Shown here: in pieces, positions 6,707 to 13,660 of the stretch
Layout of the letters: each line of letters opens with the position of its first letter
Position numbering within the stretch: the stretch's first letter is position 1
Source: an uncultured Muribaculaceae bacterium
GTDB lineage: Bacteria; Bacteroidota; Bacteroidia; Bacteroidales; Muribaculaceae
Direction: 5' to 3'
Assembly (NCBI GenBank): GCA_910584125.1
Contig: CAJTXU010000045.1
Span: forward strand, 1 to 13,797
Length of the DNA stretch: 13,797 nt
Translations under genes and position numbers: made by a program
The notes under the pieces: generated by a model
Told to the model about the DNA's origin: nothing
Seen by the model: only the letters and a program-made list of their open reading frames with translations
The model's database searches: none

Positions 6707-7153
6707 ATGAAGAAATTCCTGCTCACACTCATGGCTCTCGTATTCTGTTTCGGAGCCGCCAACGCATTCATCGACAAGTATACCATCAACCGAGACGAGC
6801 TTCCCGAGCCGGCGCGCGAGATGCTCGACGAGCACTTCCCCAAGGCAAAGGTCAGCATGATCAAGGTCGACCGCCATCTGCTGAAGAAGACCGACTATGA
6901 CGTGCGCCTCGTCAACGGCACGAAAATAGAGTTCAGCAACAAGGGGAAATGGACGTCGGTCGACTGCGGCAAGCGCGAGGTGCCCGAGGCGCTCGTGCCC
7001 AGGGCAATCATGAAGTATGTCACCAAGAACCACAGCGGGCTGAAGATAGTCAGCATCCGCAACCGCAACGCCGGCTACGACATCGGCCTCAGCGACGGTG
7101 TCACCCACCGCTTCAACCTGTTGGGACAATACAAAGGATTAAGTGAAAAGTAA
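6707..7153 (+). CDS. PepSY-like (DUF2874-type) periplasmic protein
   Basis: 148 residues with a clear signal peptide (MKKFLLTLMALVFCFGAANA, about 1-20). The mature part holds two similar ~55-residue units, at about 30-83 (ELPEPAREMLDEHFP...YDVRLVNGTKIEFSNKGKW) and 91-145 (EVPEALVPRAIMKYVTKNH...YDIGLSDGVTHRFNLLGQY). Both have the helix-then-strands pattern 'lP..a...i..hfp...i..i.......Y.v.l.nG..i.F...G.W' of the PepSY-like family common in Bacteroidetes. Such proteins are periplasmic and of unknown function; they carry no enzyme signature. The last seven codons, KGLSEK and stop, lie inside the first unit of the triplicated 121/135-bp repeat, so the repeat amplification includes coding sequence. 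A TAAGTTTG at 6601-6608 could be a -7 box but has no good -33 partner. Confidence 0.88.
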   Translation: MKKFLLTLMALVFCFGAANAFIDKYTINRDELPEPAREMLDEHFPKAKVSMIKVDRHLLKKTDYDVRLVNGTKIEFSNKGKWTSVDCGKREVPEALVPRAIMKYVTKNHSGLKIVSIRNRNAGYDIGLSDGVTHRFNLLGQYKGLSEK

Positions 7154-7520
7154 GAAGTAAAAAGTAAGAAGTAAGAAGTAAGAAGTAATACGGGGCCTTT
7201 GTAAACCAATCGTGATACGGGCCGCGGACATGTCATAACGACTTGACCGCGGCCCGTATTACTTCTTAAAGGATTAAGTGAAAAGTAAGAAGTAAGAAGT
7301 AAGAAGTAATACGGGGCCTTTGTAAACCAATCGTGATACGGGCCGCGGACATGTCATAACGACTTGACCGCGGCCCGTATTACTTCTTAAAGGATTAAGT
7401 GAAAAGTAAGAAGTAAGAAGTAAGAAGTAATACGGGGCCTTTGTAAACCAATCGTGATACGGGCCGCGGACATGTCATAACGACTTGACCGCGGCCCGTA
7501 TTACTTCTTACTTTTAACTT
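7133..7520. repeat. three tandem copies of an 88-bp inverted-repeat element with heptamer runs
   Basis: The unit starts with AAAGGATTAAGTGAAAAG at 7133, 7268 and 7389 (spacings 135 and 121 bp). The 14-bp excess in the first unit is two extra heptamers of the (GTAAGAA) type. Each unit contains an identical 88-bp core at 7180-7267, 7301-7388 and 7422-7509, bounded by the perfect 15-bp inverted repeat AAGAAGTAATACGGG / CCCGTATTACTTCTT. The array fills the gap between two convergent genes, so each core could act as a bidirectional transcription stop, though no long T-run is present. The right end (7495-7520) is the inverse of the unit's left end at 25 of 26 positions if two heptamers are removed, which suggests a longer ancestral inverted repeat. 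No transposase gene is nearby. Confidence 0.95.
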
Positions 7521-7521
7521 A

Positions 7522-7938
7522 TTACTTGTTCTGCAGCTTCTTGATCTCGGCGGCCGAGAGGCTTATCGAGTAGGTCTTCTTGTTGAAGCCCGAGGTGATG
7601 TCGAATCTCAGACCGGCGTCGGCGTCGGCCAGCAGGTCGATCATCTCGCGGGTCTCCTTGTCGCCGCCCGAGAACGCCTCCAGCAGACCGGACTTCATCT
7701 CGGCCTCGACCGAGCTGAGCTCCATCACGTCGATGCCGGGAGGAAAGTTGAGGTGCGCAACGCACTCGTTGCTTCCCTCGTCGTAGGTGAACTTCGTGAT
7801 CTTCAGGCCATCGCCCAGATCGGTCGGGCACTCTTTGTTGCTCTGCTCTATGTCCTGTTTCAGACGGTCTTTGGCCGAGCATGCCGCCATACCCACCATA
7901 AGGGCCATGACCAGCAGGATGCTGAGTAATTTTTTCAT
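7522..7938 (-). CDS. small lipoprotein of unknown function
   Basis: 138 residues from the start MKKLLSILLVMALMVGMAAC, chosen because it gives a compact signal peptide with a lipobox ending in Cys20. It also lies 30 bases downstream of an exact promoter match, and the longer in-frame extension would begin upstream of that promoter. The mature ~119 residues are soluble and acidic, mixing predicted strands (LGDGLKITKFTYDEG, CVAHLNFPPGI) and helices (SSVEAEMKSGLLEAF, ETREMIDLLADA), and end YSISLSAAEIKKLQNK. I do not recognise the family. The stop codon sits two bases from the right end of the 88-bp element array, which separates it from the convergent PepSY-like gene. Confidence 0.85.
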   Translation of the reverse strand: MKKLLSILLVMALMVGMAACSAKDRLKQDIEQSNKECPTDLGDGLKITKFTYDEGSNECVAHLNFPPGIDVMELSSVEAEMKSGLLEAFSGGDKETREMIDLLADADAGLRFDITSGFNKKTYSISLSAAEIKKLQNK

Positions 7939-7967
7939 ATCCGTGAATTTTTTGTAGTTAATAACCA

Positions 7968-7999
7968 CAAAGGTAAGCAAAAAAATCTTAATACGCAAA
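7968..7999 (-). promoter_or_regulatory. Bacteroidetes-type promoter of the small lipoprotein gene
   Basis: Minus strand: TTTG (7999-7996), 20 bases, TACCTTTG (7975-7968), an exact consensus match. It predicts a start near 7961 and a ~23-base leader before the ATG at 7938. The -33 box lies 10 bp from the terminator-like stem of the preceding transcription unit. Confidence 0.8.
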
Positions 8000-8009
8000 T
8001 AAATAATAA

Positions 8010-8046
8010 ATATGGAGTGACGTCCGCTCGGTATGCCACTCCATAT
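8010..8046 (-). terminator. probable terminator of the 8097-13622 transcription unit
   Basis: A perfect 10-bp inverted repeat, ATATGGAGTG / CACTCCATAT, encloses a 17-base loop about 50 bp past the stop codon at 8097. On the minus strand it is followed by the T-rich TTTATTATTTATTTG. The large loop and interrupted T-run make it a moderate candidate. Confidence 0.55.
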
Positions 8047-8096
8047 CATTTTTCCGATCACCGGTCGCCATCAGCGCGACCACGGCGACTCGCGCG

Positions 8097-10298
8097 TCAC
8101 TCAGCCGGCTCGCCGCCGCGGATCTGCGTGTATTCGCCTGTCTCGGCGTTCACCTCGTACATCAGCAGCCTTGAAGTCTGCTCGCCGTCGTAGCCGAAGA
8201 TGAAGATGGTGTATTTACCCCATGCCCATGTGCCGAGCACGCTGTTCCATTCCTGACCCATGGCGAATTTCTTCTCGACATCGCCGGTATAAGTCATATT
8301 GCTCAGATACTGGCCCTGCTCCGCCGTATACTGCTCCACAAATTCCTCGTCCGAAAGATTGGCCAACAAAAGAGAATTGGAATTGGGCAGGATATCCATG
8401 ACATATTTCATATCCTTGTCGGAAGGCTTGACATCTGCCGTGATATGGTTGGAATTACCGGCATTCTGGAAGTCCTTCAGTTCGACTTCGAACGTCAGTT
8501 CCTTACCCTCCTGGGGAGCGCGTATAAGCTCCGCCTCGCCCGTGGCGGCATTTACCTTGAAAGCGTAGACTCCCGAGGTGGCCTCTCCGTCATAACCGAA
8601 CGCGAACGCGATGTAATAGCCGAATCTCCAGACTCCGAGCGTGTTGTCGTATTTGCTCGTCATCGACATCAACTTCTGCATATCGCCCGTATATGTCGCA
8701 TTGCCGAGGTATTCTCCCGATACGGATACATAACGCTCTATGAATTCTTCGTCCGTGCAGTCAAGCTGCGCACATGCGTTATCGTCGGGAAGATAGTCGA
8801 ACACATATTTGGCCTCCTTGTCGCTCGGCACGATGTTGACATCAAGATAATTGGTGTTGCCATTTTCCCTGAAATTGGAGAACGACATATCGAGCTTCAT
8901 GTTGGTTGACGCAGACTTGGGAGTCACTTTCTGCTCAAGGATATCGGTGATGACACCTCCGCCATCGTCTATGCCGAAAATCAGAATGGAATATTCCTTT
9001 CCTACCGACATATAGTTGCCGCAGAGAAGTCCGGACTGTGTGCTTATGCCCGAGGCTGCCCCGACATGCACGAGCCGCTCGTTTTCCTTCCAGCCCGGAT
9101 TGGTCGAATTCTCGTAGTAGATGATGTTGGAGACGTAGGCCGAACGCGAGTAGTCATCGGGAATTCTCGACGACTCCACGAGCATACCTGTCCATTTTAT
9201 GTCGGAGTCGGAAGGTGTGACCGACAGACTGTATTCGGATGTCGAGATCGGATCGAGCGAAAGCTCGAAAGTGGCGTCGCTGGAAATCTCGGGCACCGGA
9301 ACAGTGAATTCCTTGGTGAAGAAAGGTGTGTTGATCACACCGTATTCGCATCCGTAGGCCACGGCCACCATCTCGTCGCCCACACGTGTGTTGGTGTACG
9401 TCCGCTCACACGAAGTGTAGTACATCGCATCCGCCCAGGTTCTGTCAGTGCGGTAGATAATCTGTTCGAGCATCTGGAGACTCTGGACCGTGAGCTTTTC
9501 AAGACCGGTCTCCTCGACCTGGGCCTTGGTATACACCTCGATATAGAAAGGTATGTCGCGGTCGGAGCCCTCGATATCCCTGGCGTTTGCCTTTACCGTA
9601 TATGTATTGGAATTGAATTCGACCTCCACATCATATTCCGTATTCAGCACTTCGGCCTTCTTGGTGCGGAATTTCACGAGCAACGGCTCGGTGGTCATAT
9701 TGATGTCGTTGCCTTCCACCTCGCCTGTATAGAACAGCAGCACGCTCTCCTCGTCAGGAAGGAGCACGGTGCTGGGCCACCAGTCACGGTCGAAATCGCC
9801 TGAATGGAATATGGCATCCATTGGGAAATCACAGAGCTGCTTACCGTAGCTGGCAGCCACTTGCTGACAGAAGGCCACGTTATCGCTGAACAGACGGTCG
9901 GCCCATTCCTCTTCGGGGACGCCCTCGAGGTCGGCCACCGGACAACCCGATACACGATAGTATGCTCCCGGGTCATCGGTCGTGATGTGGAGTGTGGCGC
10001 ATGCGTAATGAGGCTCCACAACCACATGCAGCGGGTTGTCGGGAAGACCCTCGACGTAGTCGATGCGGTCGAAGCCGTCGATTTCCATCTCCAGCGGATC
10101 GGTGTCGCTGAAGGCGACGCGCATCTTCTTGAAGCCGCCATCCTCGGGGTCGGTGTATGTTATCTCGCTGATGTCGTCGACGCGGACGGTCCTGACCTTT
10201 TTCGAGCCTTTGAAGAATGTGAGTTTGTCGTTGGCGGCGAAGAGCATCGTCGTCGCCGTGAGCGCGGCGAGGCCGCATATAAGTATTTGCTTTTTCAT
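8097..10298 (-). CDS. large secreted protein built of ~5 tandem beta-type modules
   Basis: 733 residues. The signal peptide spans about 1-22 (MKKQILICGLAALTATTMLFAA). A short N-terminal domain (24-83) carries 'KVRTVRVDDISEITYTD' and 'MEIDGFDRIDYVE', similar in style to the N-terminus of the neighbouring 151-residue protein. Five modules of 115-130 residues follow, at about 87-211, 214-333, 341-459, 466-594 and 599-727. The last two are clearly homologous: 'PSDKEAKYVFDYLP'/'PSDKDMKYVMDILP', 'TDEEFIERY'/'SDEEFVEQY', 'ATYTGDM'/'MTYTGDV', and 'FGYDGEATSG'/'FGYDGEQTSR' followed by VNA-TGE. The earlier three are diverged but keep the xPSDxD...Y and 'IFGxDxG' landmarks. Unlike its two operon partners it has no sorting-type tail. 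It starts 13 bp after the preceding stop codon, so it is almost certainly co-transcribed. The function is unknown; a surface or outer-membrane binding role is inferred. Confidence 0.9.
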   Translation of the reverse strand: MKKQILICGLAALTATTMLFAANDKLTFFKGSKKVRTVRVDDISEITYTDPEDGGFKKMRVAFSDTDPLEMEIDGFDRIDYVEGLPDNPLHVVVEPHYACATLHITTDDPGAYYRVSGCPVADLEGVPEEEWADRLFSDNVAFCQQVAASYGKQLCDFPMDAIFHSGDFDRDWWPSTVLLPDEESVLLFYTGEVEGNDINMTTEPLLVKFRTKKAEVLNTEYDVEVEFNSNTYTVKANARDIEGSDRDIPFYIEVYTKAQVEETGLEKLTVQSLQMLEQIIYRTDRTWADAMYYTSCERTYTNTRVGDEMVAVAYGCEYGVINTPFFTKEFTVPVPEISSDATFELSLDPISTSEYSLSVTPSDSDIKWTGMLVESSRIPDDYSRSAYVSNIIYYENSTNPGWKENERLVHVGAASGISTQSGLLCGNYMSVGKEYSILIFGIDDGGGVITDILEQKVTPKSASTNMKLDMSFSNFRENGNTNYLDVNIVPSDKEAKYVFDYLPDDNACAQLDCTDEEFIERYVSVSGEYLGNATYTGDMQKLMSMTSKYDNTLGVWRFGYYIAFAFGYDGEATSGVYAFKVNAATGEAELIRAPQEGKELTFEVELKDFQNAGNSNHITADVKPSDKDMKYVMDILPNSNSLLLANLSDEEFVEQYTAEQGQYLSNMTYTGDVEKKFAMGQEWNSVLGTWAWGKYTIFIFGYDGEQTSRLLMYEVNAETGEYTQIRGGEPAE

Positions 10299-10311
10299 AT
10301 CGCGGCCGTGA

Positions 10312-10767
10312 TTATCTGATGAATATCTTGAAGGAGTTGCGGCCCGCGGCCACTACATATACTCCCGCGGGGAGGTCGCCGAGCGACACGCGGCAGTCGC
10401 CCGAGGCGGTCATGCTGCGCACGGTCTTGCCCGCGGCGTCGCAGATCACGATGGCGGTTCCGTCGGCCAGTCCGCTGAACTCAAGGGCGTCGCCCGTGTA
10501 GCGGCAGCCGCCCTCAGTGGCGATACCCTCCACGCTGTTGCCGGCCTTGTGCTCGAAGCTCTTGATGTTCTCGCGCGCCACGGTCACGTCGGCGTCGGTG
10601 CCGGTGACTACCATGTCGTCGCCGACAAACTTCATTTTCAGATTCTCGCCTAACGCGATTTCCACGTCGCTGCCGTCGTTGAGATGCACGACGACCTTGT
10701 CGTAGACCGTGGCGCTTGCCGCCACCGCAACGCACAGGGCGATCAATAATGCGAATAGATGTCTCAT
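10312..10767 (-). CDS. short secreted protein with C-terminal sorting-like domain
   Basis: 151 residues. The signal peptide is about 1-19 (MRHLFALLIALCVAVAASA). A ~55-residue beta-rich segment (VVVHLNDGSDVEIALGENLK...VARENIKSFEHK) follows, then a ~68-residue C-terminal domain: 'ALEFSGLADGTAIVICDAAG', 'GDCRVSLGDLPAGVYVVAAG' and the ending NSFKIFIR. This last domain resembles the Por/type IX secretion sorting tail and is almost the same in style as the displaced tail of the 925-codon gene upstream (APGVYVVSAEGRTFKIVIR). With so little between signal and tail, it may be a small surface-anchored protein rather than an enzyme. It lies between the two large genes of the same strand, 13 bp before the next start codon. 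No promoter of its own was seen. Confidence 0.88.
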   Translation of the reverse strand: MRHLFALLIALCVAVAASATVYDKVVVHLNDGSDVEIALGENLKMKFVGDDMVVTGTDADVTVARENIKSFEHKAGNSVEGIATEGGCRYTGDALEFSGLADGTAIVICDAAGKTVRSMTASGDCRVSLGDLPAGVYVVAAGRNSFKIFIR

Positions 10768-10793
10768 AATTATGTTGGTTGTTGTTATGATTG

Positions 10794-10821
10794 CCCGGGG
10801 AGGCGTCGGCGCCTCCCCGGG
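10794..10821 (-). terminator. perfect 12-bp GC hairpin without a T-run
   Basis: CCCGGGGAGGCG-TCGG-CGCCTCCCCGGG is a perfect 12-bp stem with a four-base loop, placed between the 925-codon gene and the 151-codon gene. Neither side has a T-run, so it is not a standard intrinsic terminator. It could act as a partial terminator or as an RNA-processing/stability element within a polycistronic transcript. Confidence 0.5.
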
Positions 10822-10836
10822 CTGATTATGGCTTTA

Positions 10837-10974
10837 TCAGCGGATCACGATCTTGAAGGTGCGGCCTTCGGCCGAAACCACGTACACGCCGGGGGCGAGG
10901 GCCGAGATGGCCTCGGCATCCGCGCCGCGGAGCACCTGCACGCCGTCGATCGTATAGACGTTGGCACCTGCCTG
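10837..10974 (-). other. frame-shifted C-terminal sorting tail of the 925-codon gene
   Basis: In the frame that stops at 10837-10839 the minus strand encodes QAGANVYTIDGVQVLRGADA followed by EAISALAPGVYVVSAEG and RTFKIVIR, a sorting-type tail that closely matches the end of the neighbouring 151-residue protein. The gene's own frame reads this stretch as arginine- and proline-rich nonsense (VPTSIRSTACRCSAARMPRP...), ending at 10845. A net change of one base (one missing, or two extra) near 10972-10985, next to a CAGGCAGG repeat, would rejoin the two. It may be a real mutation, a strain-variable site or a sequencing/assembly error. Confidence 0.85.
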
Positions 10975-13622
10975 TCTTCGTATTCGCTCCATTCCGTAGT
11001 GGGCTCGGTGGCGGTGATGGATCCTTCGACGAGACAGCGTTTCACCTCGCCGCGCTGCGAGTAGGCCACGACTCCGCCGATGGTGCATCCGGCCTCGAAC
11101 GTGGCCGTGACGTGGCAGTCGGTTATCGACGAGCTCGCCCAGTTGACGGCCGCGATGCCGCCTACGCCCTGCTTGCCGACAATCGTGCCGGCGAACGATG
11201 AGGCCTTGATCTTCGAGTCGTTGCCGAGGGTCGACACGATTCCGCCCACATCCATGGTCTCGGGCAGCGTGATGTCGCCGCGCACGGCGCAGGCCGTGAT
11301 CTGCGTTCCGGTCGCCGCGTTGTTGACCAGCATACCGAAGTCATAAAGCCCGCTGCCCTCGGCCACGGCATCGACGATGCGCACGTTCTCGATCGAGGCC
11401 GAACTTGTCCTGCCCGCCAGCAGCGCCTCGGCGCCGCTGGCCCTGACGCCGCGAAGCGTCAGGTCTTTGATGAAGCTCTTCTGCGTCGAGCCGAGCGAGC
11501 CGACCATCGAGAACATCGGCGCCCCGGTGAGCGTGAAGTTCCTGATCATGTGGCCGCCGCCGTCGATCGAACCGGTGAACAGACCCCCCACAGGCTCGAA
11601 GGCGTCGCCGGCATAGTCGATGTCGTTGGCCAGACGGTAATGCTTGTTGAGGTTGAACTTGATCTGCTCCAGATCGCCGCGCGTGCGCAGCAGGTAGGGG
11701 TCGGCGACCGTCCCGGCGCCCTCGAACTTATTGAGGGGCAACGATATGAACTCGCTGTGAAGGTTCTGTTCGGCAAACGATTTGTAGCTTATCCAGATTG
11801 CGGGATTGGACGATTCGTTCACCAAGGCCACGCTTATCTGGCTGTCTTCGGCCGCGAACGGAATCTGCATCAACGTCTCTCCGGCGTCGTTCACCACCAT
11901 AAGCTCCGTGTGGGCGACTCCTTCAGCCGCGCTCTGACGGCGCTGCACGAGAATCATGTACTCCCGGGCCTCGTCGGTATTGAAAAGATAGCGGCCAAGA
12001 CCGTTGGCAACAATGTAGGGACTGATGAGGTTGACATTCTTGCCCGCCACAAGGGAATCTATCTTAAGCATATGTCCATCCTCGTCGAACCACGCCACGA
12101 GATGCGACATGTTGCCGCTGTCGTCCGACACGCCCTGGGTCGTGGCCACAGCATAGCCATAACCGTCTCCGTCATGCACTCGGTCGAGGGCGAGCGAAAG
12201 CGCCATGCGCATACCATGATATTCGACAGTGACCGGAATGGCGGCCACCTGCTCCATCGAGGGATAGTCGAACATACAGTATTCCAGGTCAAGGTCTCCC
12301 GGGCCGGTCGGCATCAGGAAACAATATTGTTCCGGTTCGCCCGCCACAGGGCTGAGGCGCATATAGCCGGCATATCCGCGGCCGAAAGTCTTGAGTTTGG
12401 CGCCGTCGAACGATATCACATCGAAATATCCGAGCCTGTCATCCTGGTTGAAGTTGGAATTGGCCACCGACACCACATATGCCGGATATTCGTCATCGTC
12501 ACCGAAATCGAACGATATGTCGTCGCCTCCCGACAGGGCTCCGATGCAATAGGTGCGCATGGAGAATCCTTCTTCGGCGGCCTCGCACGGAATCTCGGTC
12601 GTGCCGACTTCCGTCAGTTCCGCATCGTAATCCCCCTTCTTCAGCAGTTTGATCAGGAACTTGTTGTCTTCCGACAGCTTGTCATTGGTGATGTCCAGCG
12701 GATCCTCGAAAAATGTCTTCTCATATTGCGACTGGGCCACATAGAGGGTACGGCCGCGGGAGTTGATGAGCACGGGAAGAGTCTCGTTGTCGCCGTCGCC
12801 CGAGGCATAGAACATATTGACCGGTATCGTCGCAAGCTTCGTCGCCGACGGAGAGCTCCACGACGCCTTGGTGTATATATCGAATTTGTAGACCCAATCG
12901 GGCAGCGTCCCGTTTTCGGAGTCGCCGTCCGGTATTTCCTCACCGGCGAAGAATGTCATGAAGAAATCCTCGCTGAATCTGTCGGCCGCATTGTTGACGG
13001 CCTGCGTGTAATATCCGTCGAGGGTGGCGATCTTCTCAGCCGGGGTCTCAGCGCCCTTGAGCGAGAACACATAGGTGAACGGGACTGCTCCATACGCTCC
13101 CTCGGGCTTGAAATTAAGCATCACCATCACCTCGTAAGCGTCGTTGGTGTTGAAAAATTTTCTGGTGACGCAGGGGCCGAACTGCACGTCGGAGCATTTG
13201 TCGAAGCCCTCGGGCTTCTCTATGGGAGACTCTATATAGCCCACCGGCTCATATTTGTCGTCATAGATGGTGGCCTTGATGCCGGTATAGTCGTAGTCGG
13301 CATAATATTCGCTTCCTCCGACCTGCGTCTTCTCGTAATCGCATGTGACGAACCATGTCGTGCCGTCGGGCATGTCGAGATAGGCGACGTTTTCTGACGT
13401 GGGCAACTGAGTGTCGGTGGCCGAGACCACCGATTTCAGCGCCGATTGCCGGGGCAGGCTGAGGCCCTGCCATTCCTGGCCCAGAGCGCGTGCCTTGGGC
13501 GTCCATCGGAAGGGTTCCGACACCTGTGCCTCTCTCAACTGACGGGGCGTGCGTGGCGCGGCGAAAGCCGCGGGCAGCGCGACGAGCGCGACAGCCGCCA
13601 ATAGGGTAAGCTTCTGTTTCAT
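10845..13622 (-). CDS. large secreted protein with GLUG-like repeats (C-terminus frameshifted)
   Basis: 925 codons as read. The signal peptide is about 1-22 (MKQKLTLLAAVALVALPAAFAA). A long central region (about 70-630) is beta-rich and repetitive in feel (VVSVANSNFNQDDRLGYFDV; a 'FDEDGHMLK' turn) but matches no family I know. From about 633 it becomes a GLUG/right-handed-beta-helix type domain: 'GAGTVADPYLLRTRGDLEQI', 'HYRLANDIDYAG', 'FTGSIDGGGHMIRNFTL', then repeats of 'VGGIVSTLGNDSKIKASSFAGTIVG', 'GVGGIAAVNWASSSITDCHV' and 'IGGVVAYSQRGEVKRCLVEG'. Such domains occur in surface adhesins. After residue ~884 the frame leaves the expected sorting tail (see 10837-10974), so the product may not be anchored. 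It has a TAACTTTG box 31 bp upstream and is first in a probable operon with the genes at 10312 and 8097. Confidence 0.88.
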   Translation of the reverse strand: MKQKLTLLAAVALVALPAAFAAPRTPRQLREAQVSEPFRWTPKARALGQEWQGLSLPRQSALKSVVSATDTQLPTSENVAYLDMPDGTTWFVTCDYEKTQVGGSEYYADYDYTGIKATIYDDKYEPVGYIESPIEKPEGFDKCSDVQFGPCVTRKFFNTNDAYEVMVMLNFKPEGAYGAVPFTYVFSLKGAETPAEKIATLDGYYTQAVNNAADRFSEDFFMTFFAGEEIPDGDSENGTLPDWVYKFDIYTKASWSSPSATKLATIPVNMFYASGDGDNETLPVLINSRGRTLYVAQSQYEKTFFEDPLDITNDKLSEDNKFLIKLLKKGDYDAELTEVGTTEIPCEAAEEGFSMRTYCIGALSGGDDISFDFGDDDEYPAYVVSVANSNFNQDDRLGYFDVISFDGAKLKTFGRGYAGYMRLSPVAGEPEQYCFLMPTGPGDLDLEYCMFDYPSMEQVAAIPVTVEYHGMRMALSLALDRVHDGDGYGYAVATTQGVSDDSGNMSHLVAWFDEDGHMLKIDSLVAGKNVNLISPYIVANGLGRYLFNTDEAREYMILVQRRQSAAEGVAHTELMVVNDAGETLMQIPFAAEDSQISVALVNESSNPAIWISYKSFAEQNLHSEFISLPLNKFEGAGTVADPYLLRTRGDLEQIKFNLNKHYRLANDIDYAGDAFEPVGGLFTGSIDGGGHMIRNFTLTGAPMFSMVGSLGSTQKSFIKDLTLRGVRASGAEALLAGRTSSASIENVRIVDAVAEGSGLYDFGMLVNNAATGTQITACAVRGDITLPETMDVGGIVSTLGNDSKIKASSFAGTIVGKQGVGGIAAVNWASSSITDCHVTATFEAGCTIGGVVAYSQRGEVKRCLVEGSITATEPTTEWSEYEDRQVPTSIRSTACRCSAARMPRPSRPSPPACTWFRPKAAPSRS

Positions 13623-13652
13623 CTGTTATTGTTGTTAAGTTTCCTAATTTCG

Positions 13653-13660
13653 CAAAGTTA
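13653..13660 (-). promoter_or_regulatory. -7 box of the three-gene secreted-protein unit
   Basis: Minus-strand TAACTTTG matches TAnnTTTG and is identical to the -7 box of the ATPase gene. It lies 31 bp before the ATG at 13622. No exact TTTG is present 19-21 bp further upstream, so this would be a weaker or activator-dependent promoter. Confidence 0.5.

Noticed and set aside
7133..7520. CRISPR array in the triplicated region
   Set aside because: The repeated unit is identical throughout, including what would be spacers. There are only three units, and no cas gene is present.
7942..8061. Longer N-terminus (start at 8061) for the small lipoprotein
   Set aside because: It would start upstream of the consensus promoter and bury the lipobox signal peptide inside the protein.
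10970..10985. Programmed ribosomal frameshift site in the 925-codon gene
   Set aside because: No slippery heptamer or poly-A/T run is present at the break. Removing one CAGG of the CAGGCAGG repeat would not restore the frame either, so a simple duplication does not explain it.
11550..13397. 615-codon + strand open frame antisense to the large surface-protein gene
   Set aside because: It is a codon-bias shadow of the minus-strand gene. That gene has the signal peptide, the GLUG-type repeats and a promoter box, while the antisense frame has none and is rich in His/Arg/Val as such shadows are.
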